Program-made: the position numbers and the translations under genes
Shown here: piece by piece, positions 55,151 through 64,000 of the stretch
Layout of the letters: each line of letters opens with the position of its first letter
Numbering within the stretch: position 1 is the first letter of the stretch
The notes under the pieces: generated by a model
The model's database searches: none
Told to the model about the DNA's origin: nothing
The model's input: only the letters and a program-made list of their open reading frames with translations
Origin: an uncultured Bacteroides sp.
GTDB taxonomy: Bacteria > Bacteroidota > Bacteroidia > Bacteroidales > Bacteroidaceae
Direction of reading: 5' to 3'
NCBI RefSeq assembly: GCF_963675905.1
Contig: NZ_OY780936.1
Coordinates: forward strand, 2,179,946 to 2,243,945
DNA: 64,000 nucleotides

Positions 55151-55765
55151 ATGTTACAACGAGCAATAGAAATAGCAAATAAAGCCCATGAAGGGCAAGT
55201 TGACAAGGCCGGACAACCATATATTGAACATCCGTTACGCGTGATGAACATGGGAACTACTGATGAAGAAAAGATTGTGGGTGTATTGCATGATGTAATA
55301 GAAGATAGCGATTGGACCTTTGAAAAGCTGCTGGAAGATGGTTTTTCTATAGAGGTAGTCGAAGCTCTTCGCTGCTTAACAAAGTTGTTTAAGGATGAAC
55401 CTTACGAAAAGTTTATAAAGCGCATAAAGAAAAATCCATTGGCTGTAAAGGTTAAAATCAATGACCTGACTGATAATATGGATATAAGGCGACTAGCGTA
55501 TATTTCTGAAAAAGATATCAAACGGCTGCGTAAATACCTTAAAGCCTACAAACAACTATTAGGAGTATCAACATACTCTATCGAGGCATGTAGAGTAGAC
55601 CATCCAAATGCTTACAAACCCTGGACACAGGAAGAAGATGACAGATTGGAATTGCTGTTTTGTGAAGGCAAAACGACAAATCAGCTATATGAGATATTTG
55701 GTCGCAAAAGAGGAGCCATTAATTCTAGAATAAAGAAATTAGAGTTAGAGGAAAAGTACAGATAA
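55151..55765 (+). CDS. RelA/SpoT-type HD hydrolase fused to a Myb-like DNA-binding segment
   Basis: 204 residues. The N-terminal part (1 to about 138) has the metal/His set of ppGpp-hydrolase HD domains: IEHPLRV, GVLHDVIEDSDWT and VKINDLTDNMDIRR. This resembles small Mesh1-type hydrolases, which have no synthetase domain. The C-terminal part (about 155-202) has WTQEEDDRLELLF and GRKRGAINSRIKKLEL, a Myb/SANT-like three-helix segment. Hydrolysis of ppGpp or a related nucleotide is the family-based suggestion, and the DNA-binding part would be unusual for it. Its neighbours are the hairpin upstream and a 60-residue protein downstream. Confidence 0.85.
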   Translation: MLQRAIEIANKAHEGQVDKAGQPYIEHPLRVMNMGTTDEEKIVGVLHDVIEDSDWTFEKLLEDGFSIEVVEALRCLTKLFKDEPYEKFIKRIKKNPLAVKVKINDLTDNMDIRRLAYISEKDIKRLRKYLKAYKQLLGVSTYSIEACRVDHPNAYKPWTQEEDDRLELLFCEGKTTNQLYEIFGRKRGAINSRIKKLELEEKYR

Positions 55766-55816
55766 TATGAGGTGAGCTTATTTTACTCTTTAAAGAAATG
55801 ACTAAAATTAAATACT

Positions 55817-55999
55817 ATGGAATCAAATTGTATCAAATGCTCGTTAAGAGCTAAATTTGAAAAGAACCCTAAATCATTTATCGGTAAGTTTTGGCGTTGG
55901 CATATCAACTTCTGTCCGGGATGGAAGGCTTATTTCAAATCTCTTTCTTCGGAAGAGCAAGAAGAATTGAGAAAGAAGTATAACTTCAAGAAATATTAA
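55817..55999 (+). CDS. 60-residue hypothetical protein with CxxC motif
   Basis: A short open frame with ATG, 51 bases after the HD gene. It opens MESNCIKCSLRAKFEKN (a CxxC pair) and continues with FWRWHINFCPGWKAYFKSL and a charged helical end. The amino acid composition is protein-like (three Cys, several aromatic residues, no low complexity), and I recall short Bacteroides proteins of this shape with no function. It may share a transcript with the HD gene. Confidence 0.6.
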   Translation: MESNCIKCSLRAKFEKNPKSFIGKFWRWHINFCPGWKAYFKSLSSEEQEELRKKYNFKKY

Positions 56000-56086
56000 T
56001 CAGTACTTAATTGTAATTTCTCAAATTTATCTCCACCATCTTCCACCAAAATGCATAAAAAGCCTTTCTGGAAAGGATTTCAGCTA

Positions 56087-56143
56087 GTAGCAGATAAAAT
56101 AGTTTAACTAATCATCTGCTACTAAACCCTGTTCATCTGCTAC
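56087..56143. repeat. GTAGCAGAT repeats, left cluster
   Basis: GTAGCAGAT at 56087 is followed by its reverse form ATCTGCTAC at 56114 and 56135 (21-base step). Confidence 0.65.
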
Positions 56144-56244
56144 AAATCAAGGCTATCTCCCACTAAATTTTATCGTTTTACATCGTTATAATAAGTATTC
56201 ACACTAATCCTTCAGCTAGGAATATACAGCTCTTTAAGGATGCA

Positions 56245-56535
56245 CTCGAAATAAATGGCGTTTGTGAAGGTGAGCTTTATGCCGCTTCTCTTCTGTAACT
56301 GAGCGCATTTCTTCCTGATTTAGAAACAATACTGATAGCAGCAGTTGTCTCAATCATTTCTTTGGCGAAAGTGTGAAAGCATTTTATCCAGCTTCTCTTT
56401 TAAACCTCTCGAATTCGATGGGTTTAAAATTACTTTCTTCCTGCACCACTTCCTGATAATTGGTCTCGCAAGCATCTCTATGGATTGTTCCTCACGAATT
56501 AATTCTACATAAGACGCATCATAAGCAAAAACTTA
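56245..56535 (-). pseudogene. Remnant of a KilA-N-type DNA-binding protein gene
   Basis: Read on the minus strand, one frame gives YQEVVQEESNFKPIEFERF then KREAG, a stop, and NAFTLSPK. After a one-base shift the next frame gives EMIETTAAISIVSKSGR. Joined, these match the KilA-N pattern (NFNPIEF...AG.NSF.LS.K.WIE.T.AIGI.SK.GR), known from phage antirepressors and bacterial Fic-type accessory proteins. Stops and frameshifts interrupt it, and the beginning and end are no longer readable. The limits given are approximate. Confidence 0.5.
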
Positions 56536-56543
56536 AAGAAATA

Positions 56544-56640
56544 TTAGTAAGCCTTCGGCCGTGAACCCATGGGCCTGCATTCATGAACCCATGGGTTCTC
56601 GAATGCAGGCTTATCGGTTCTTGGCTGTTGGCTTACTTAG
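56544..56640. repeat. Nested palindrome around GAACCCATGGGTTC
   Basis: Three levels pair with one another: GTAAGCC...GGC...GAACC (56547-56567) with GGTTC...GC...GGCTTAC (56616-56636), CCTGCATTC (56574-56582) with GAATGCAGG (56601-56609), and the self-complementary GAACCCATGGGTTC (56585-56598). Confidence 0.7.
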
Positions 56641-56745
56641 TAATACTGAAAAAAATAATAATAACCAAAATAAAGTACTATGGCATAAACTGGCTATCTA
56701 AAAAAGGCCCAAAATCCTAAAAAAGGCAGAAAGAAGCTGTCGCTA

Positions 56746-56857
56746 GTGGCAGATGCAGGTTTTAGTAGCAGATGAAATGTATATAATATTTATCTGCCAC
56801 CAAATTAAATCATTAATTACCAAGACATTGACACAAATTTAGTAGCAGGTAGCAGAT
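56746..56857. repeat. GTAGCAGAT repeats, right cluster
   Basis: GTGGCAGAT at 56746, GTAGCAGAT at 56765, the reverse ATCTGCCAC at 56792, and GTAGCAGGTAGCAGAT at 56842. These share the core seen at 56087-56143. Confidence 0.65.
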
Positions 56858-57039
56858 CCGAGTGAAGAAATTAATAATAGTCTTGATATAACTGTTTTAA
56901 ATGCATAAAAGCTAATAATATAGTTGGTTATTTTTGTTGTTGTAACGCAACTGCAGATTTTTGTAACAGATGATTAATAGATGTAAGATAAAAAAAGGCA
57001 CGTGTAACATAATAATGTAAGCTGCAAGTAATTACAATC

Positions 57040-57047
57040 TATATTTG
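57040..57047 (+). promoter_or_regulatory. Predicted -7 box of the GH5-GH43 gene
   Basis: TATATTTG matches TAnnTTTG, 19 bases before the ATG. Confidence 0.55.
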
Positions 57048-57066
57048 TGCTAAATCAAATACTAAT

Positions 57067-60000
57067 ATGAAAAACATTATTAAAAAATTAGCCGTTACTT
57101 TTTTTATTCTAATTATCGCGTCAAATGCAAAAGCATGGATAGGTGAACCAATGCCTCGATTGCATGTTGATGGACGTTATTTAAAAGACACCCATGGTAA
57201 TATTGTAAATTTACATGGTTTTGCTCAAACATATTCGCCGTGGTTCAATGAGCAGGGAAAATACTGGACCAATTATAATGTCAACGGATGTCTGAACTAT
57301 AACAAAGGACTTATTGATGGCATTATGGCAGCCGGTTGGAAAGCAAATTTCCTTCGTTTACACATGGATCCATACTGGTCAAATACCCCTGGTGTATCTG
57401 TTTCCGGTGAAAATGATATCTCGGCTTTCAACTTTGACCGGTTTAAAACAGCACTTGACAATGTGTTTATCCCTATGGCTGAATATGCCATATCGAAAGG
57501 GCTCTATGTCATTATGCGTCCTCCCGGCGTTTGTCCTGAAAAAATAGCCGTGGGCGATGCATATAATCAATATCTTATAAAAGTATGGGGATATGTGGCT
57601 CAACATCCTAAATTGAAAAACAATCCCAATATTATGTTTGAACTGGCAAATGAGCCTGTAAACATACTTGGCCCTGACGGTACTTATGGCGCAGGTTCGC
57701 AAGGGCATTTTGATAAGCTGAAAACATATTTTCAAACTATTGTTGACGCTATACGGGCCAATGCAGACAATATTCTTTGGGTACCGGGTTTAGGATATCA
57801 GTCATTGTATCAGGGATTTGCTGTTAATCCTATTAAAGGAGATAACATCGGTTATGCAGTACATGTTTATCCGGGTTGGTTTAACAGTGGACAAGGATAT
57901 GCAAACTTCCAGAAAGGATGGGATGCTCAGGTGAAACCTGTGGCCGATTTTGCTCCGATAGTTGTTACTGAAATGGACTGGGCACCGGAAAAATATAATG
58001 CTTCTTGGGGTAAAGACATTACCGGCACAGCGGGTGGAGACGGTTTTGGTGCCAATTTCAAAAAGATTACGGACGATGCCGGTAACGTGAGCTGGCTTAT
58101 TTTCACATGGCCACACCTGATGGCTAAATTTGATTCCACAAATGTGGCCACAGCCAATAATCTGGTCTTTCTAAACGATCCGGAAGCATGCCCTTGGCCA
58201 ACATTTCATTGGTATCAGGAATATGCGAAAAAAGATTATCCTAGACAGGATTTTGTGTATAGTTCAAATAGCGACAATAACAACGGAACATTTACTAATC
58301 CTGTTATTTTCGGCGATTTTCCTGATCCTGATGTTATAAGAGTGGGTGATGTTTATTATATGTCGACTACTACCATGCATAACTTCCCCGGTGCTACGAT
58401 ATTAAAATCGTATGATTTAGTAAACTGGGAATATTGCAGTAACCCATTGGAGAAAATTGAATCGAATGCCTGTTATAACCTGGATGGTTGTAACCGTTAC
58501 AGTCACGGACAGTGGGCAAGCAGCCTCAAATACCATAAAGGAACTTATTATCTTCATTTCAATACGCTGGACGAGGGAAGCTTTTTGCTGACGGCTACTA
58601 ATCCGGAAGGCCCCTGGACCATGAAGAAATTGTCGACTTCATTCTATGACGCCGGTCTTTTCTTTGATGACGATGACAGAATTTATATTGTATATGGTAT
58701 TAACAAATTGCACGTAGCCGAACTTGATTCAGACTTTAAAGTAATACGTGATCAGGCTATAACATTTGGAAACATACAGTCGGGTATAGATAATTCCGCT
58801 ACAGAAGGAAGTCATCTGTATAAAATCAATGGCTATTATTATATTTATGCTACAACGGGGGGATATTATGCTACTCAAGTAGCTTATCGGTCATCTTCTA
58901 TTTTTGGACCGTATGATGAAAAAGAAGTCTTTAATAGCGACCGCATTCATCAGGGAGCTTTAATACAGACGCAAACCGGAGAATGGTGGACTATGCTTTT
59001 TGCCGATAAAGGAGCTTATGGACGATTACCAAGTTTGCAACCGGTAAGTTGGATTGATAACTGGCCCATTGTAGGTGTAAACGGTAGCGGCGTTACAACT
59101 TATAAGAAACCTAATGTTGGAAAAGATTATATTAAAAAGGCATTGCCCACTAATGACAATTTCCGCAATTATAAATTAGGTATGCAATGGGAATGGAATC
59201 ACAATCCTGATGACTCTAAATGGTCATTGATGGAAAAAGCAGGCTATCTTCGTTTGCAAACGGTAAACGTGGTTGATTCATTGCAAAAAGCCCGCAATAC
59301 ATTGACACAAAGAATCCTGGGATACAATTCTAATACTACAGATTCTTATGGAACTATCCGTATGGATGTACAAAATATGAAAGAGGGTGATGTGGCCGGC
59401 CTGGCAGTATTCCATGATCCTTATGCATATATTGGAATTACCGTATCGGGAGGAACAAAGAAGCTTGTAATGATGAATACCGGAAATAAAAATAATGTCT
59501 CTCAACCTATAACATGTGATTCGATCATCTATTTAAGAGCTATAACCAATTATAGTACGAGTAAGGCCAGCTTTTATTACAGTACAGATAATGTTACCTA
59601 TAATAAGTTTGGGAATGAACTGGATATGAAATACAATCTTTCAGTTTTTGTAGGTAATAGATTTGCCATCTTTAATTATGCAACTTCCCAAACAGGCGGT
59701 TATGTTGATGTTGACTGGTTTAGTACCGAGAGACAATTTACTGAAGATACTTTTTATGATAATACTTTTGTAGGGTTTACCAAGAATCAAATGACAATAA
59801 GCAGTGTATCAGTGGAGCAAAATACATATAATATGTTGATTGGTACCTCTAAGGATTTTAAAGTTACAGCTCATTATTTAGATGGACATACCGAAGATAT
59901 CACGAATGAAGCTATTTATAGTAACCCTTCATCCAATAATATTTCGATTGTAAATGGACAAATAATTGCTAAAGCTGATGGCGTTGCAACGGTTGATTTC

Positions 60001-60627
60001 AGCTATCAGGATTTATTAGGAAATATACAAAGTGGCCAATTTCAGGTAAATGTGGAAACGTTCCCATTAACAAGTGAGCTTTTTAATTCTACAATTTATG
60101 AAGCCGGCACGTTCGATGAAGCAACTAAAACGCTTACTACAGGAAAATATGGATTTGGTGGTTGGAAATATGCAAATGGGCTAAATCTTTCTAGTTACAA
60201 ATATCTTGTAGTGGAATTGGCCGAGAAACAAACGTGTGGAGCTTCTTTCCGCTTGTTTGATACGTCTAATTATTGGACAGATTGTTATATGTACGATATG
60301 GGAGACAAGTTAAAGGTGGCTGTTGATCTTTCTAATTTATCGAAAAGTAAAACTCCGACTCTTAAATGCGACCCTTCACATCTTTATATTATCGGCTTCT
60401 GGTCGTTAGGTAGTTCACCAATAAAAATCAAGGATATTTATTTGAGTAATGATGGCGTATCTTCTGTCGACATTCCAGTTATTGATAATAATAATGGCAA
60501 TGAACTTGTAGATGTTTACTCAATGGTAGGAATTAAACTCCGTTCGCAAGTGCAAAGAAAAAATGCATTAGATGGACTTGATCGCGGAGTTTATATTGTT
60601 GGACGCAAATGCGTTATGGTAAAATGA
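57067..60627 (+). CDS. Bifunctional GH5-GH43 secreted glycoside hydrolase with Ig-like and carbohydrate-binding regions
   Basis: 1186 residues with a signal peptide (1-23). A GH5-type barrel (about 30-395) has an acid/base Glu in FELANEPVN (about 196) and nucleophile in VVTEMDWAP (about 300). A GH43-type five-bladed propeller (about 405-690) has GDFPDPDVIRVGDVYYMS, DAGLFFDDDDRIYIVYG and the acid Glu in ATEGSHLYK (about 577). A GH43-C-type beta sandwich (about 700-890), a Big_2-like Ig domain (about 905-1000), a CBM-like domain (about 1005-1130) and a short tail (DVYSMVGIKLRS, GVYIVGRKCVMVK) follow. GH5 and GH43 together point to xylan, arabinoxylan or a similar plant glycan. Confidence 0.92.
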   Translation: MKNIIKKLAVTFFILIIASNAKAWIGEPMPRLHVDGRYLKDTHGNIVNLHGFAQTYSPWFNEQGKYWTNYNVNGCLNYNKGLIDGIMAAGWKANFLRLHMDPYWSNTPGVSVSGENDISAFNFDRFKTALDNVFIPMAEYAISKGLYVIMRPPGVCPEKIAVGDAYNQYLIKVWGYVAQHPKLKNNPNIMFELANEPVNILGPDGTYGAGSQGHFDKLKTYFQTIVDAIRANADNILWVPGLGYQSLYQGFAVNPIKGDNIGYAVHVYPGWFNSGQGYANFQKGWDAQVKPVADFAPIVVTEMDWAPEKYNASWGKDITGTAGGDGFGANFKKITDDAGNVSWLIFTWPHLMAKFDSTNVATANNLVFLNDPEACPWPTFHWYQEYAKKDYPRQDFVYSSNSDNNNGTFTNPVIFGDFPDPDVIRVGDVYYMSTTTMHNFPGATILKSYDLVNWEYCSNPLEKIESNACYNLDGCNRYSHGQWASSLKYHKGTYYLHFNTLDEGSFLLTATNPEGPWTMKKLSTSFYDAGLFFDDDDRIYIVYGINKLHVAELDSDFKVIRDQAITFGNIQSGIDNSATEGSHLYKINGYYYIYATTGGYYATQVAYRSSSIFGPYDEKEVFNSDRIHQGALIQTQTGEWWTMLFADKGAYGRLPSLQPVSWIDNWPIVGVNGSGVTTYKKPNVGKDYIKKALPTNDNFRNYKLGMQWEWNHNPDDSKWSLMEKAGYLRLQTVNVVDSLQKARNTLTQRILGYNSNTTDSYGTIRMDVQNMKEGDVAGLAVFHDPYAYIGITVSGGTKKLVMMNTGNKNNVSQPITCDSIIYLRAITNYSTSKASFYYSTDNVTYNKFGNELDMKYNLSVFVGNRFAIFNYATSQTGGYVDVDWFSTERQFTEDTFYDNTFVGFTKNQMTISSVSVEQNTYNMLIGTSKDFKVTAHYLDGHTEDITNEAIYSNPSSNNISIVNGQIIAKADGVATVDFSYQDLLGNIQSGQFQVNVETFPLTSELFNSTIYEAGTFDEATKTLTTGKYGFGGWKYANGLNLSSYKYLVVELAEKQTCGASFRLFDTSNYWTDCYMYDMGDKLKVAVDLSNLSKSKTPTLKCDPSHLYIIGFWSLGSSPIKIKDIYLSNDGVSSVDIPVIDNNNGNELVDVYSMVGIKLRSQVQRKNALDGLDRGVYIVGRKCVMVK

Positions 60628-60630
60628 TCT

Positions 60631-60670
60631 AATTAGATTCAGAATCAAGAAATTGATTCTGAATCTAATT
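60631..60670. terminator. Bidirectional terminator between GH5-GH43 and GH2
   Basis: A perfect 18-bp stem (60631-60648 with 60653-60670, core TTAGATTCAGAATCA) with a 4-base loop lies between the two convergent stop codons. Confidence 0.85.
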
Positions 60671-60673
60671 TAT

Positions 60674-63955
<3,282 letters not shown>

Positions 63956-64000
63956 TTAATCAAAAGTTTAATTATTGCACATCCAGTGCATTAAACCATA

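Larger units (their letters stand above)
56000..57066. other. Repeat-rich stretch with a decayed gene
   Basis: It contains two sets of GTAGCAGAT repeats (56087-56143 and 56746-56857), a KilA-N-type gene remnant on the minus strand (about 56245-56535), a nested palindrome (56544-56640) and the promoter region of the GH5-GH43 gene. No intact gene is seen. Confidence 0.65.

Noticed and set aside
56087-56857. CRISPR-like repeats
   Set aside because: Copies occur in both orientations with short, irregular gaps, and no cas genes are near.

Overview
The window looks like a chromosomal segment of a Bacteroides species or close relative. Four things point there. Many genes have the Bacteroidota -7 promoter box TAnnTTTG about 7 to 60 bases ahead of them. 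There is a hybrid two-component system (HTCS) regulator beside glycoside hydrolases. SecA is unusually long. An inositol-lipid gene cluster has the gene content described in B. thetaiotaomicron. The DNA is AT-rich, and long conserved housekeeping blocks sit next to polysaccharide-degradation genes. The species cannot be fixed from sequence reading alone.

Layout. 1-3.7 kb: recF (cut by the left edge, minus strand) diverges from a membrane-anchored TPR protein and ribH; then tRNA-Tyr, tRNA-Gly and rlmN. 3.8-10.4 kb: pdxA, followed by a tightly packed set made of a nucleotidyltransferase/ATP-grasp fusion, a CDP-alcohol phosphatidyltransferase, a flippase-like membrane protein, a HAD phosphatase and myo-inositol-phosphate synthase. 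This set is inferred to make inositol lipids. 10.5-13.5 kb: a sigma-54 activator without receiver domain, an LptE-like lipoprotein, a TPR-like protein and secG. 14.0-20.9 kb (minus): secA, then an exosortase-like / Lnb-like / alkaline-phosphatase-like operon whose phosphatase member seems to have lost its catalytic residues. 21.0-27.8 kb (plus): coaX, lptC, a CNNM/CorC-type membrane protein, a PpiD/SurA-like foldase, a lipoprotein and an acidic hypothetical. 28.8-33.3 kb: valS and mazG (divergent), and an ECF sigma factor with a very short FecR-N-like partner.

33.4-54.0 kb is a minus-strand carbohydrate locus. In transcription order it holds a GH2 enzyme, a GH106 rhamnosidase, an SGNH acetylesterase, a DUF5703-type protein, a second GH2, an HTCS regulator and a beta-helix/barrel protein. 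The enzyme mix suits a rhamnose- and galactose- or uronate-containing glycan such as a pectic side chain, but no SusC/SusD pair is present in the window. 54-57 kb is an accessory stretch with a small hypothetical gene, an HD-hydrolase/Myb-like fusion, a 60-residue protein, a decayed KilA-N gene and dense short repeats. 57-64 kb holds a GH5-GH43 multi-domain enzyme and a convergent LacZ-like GH2, separated by a perfect palindromic terminator.

The main unexplained structure is intergenic. Two arrays of four TGTACA cores have a 22-23 base period (13.8 and 47.6 kb). A 164-base MITE-like element has 25-base perfect inverted ends and a near-perfect 8-base target duplication (28.2 kb). There are also GTAGCAGAT repeats and a nested 90-base palindrome at 56-57 kb. 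Family names are from recognition of the protein sequences; no database search was run.
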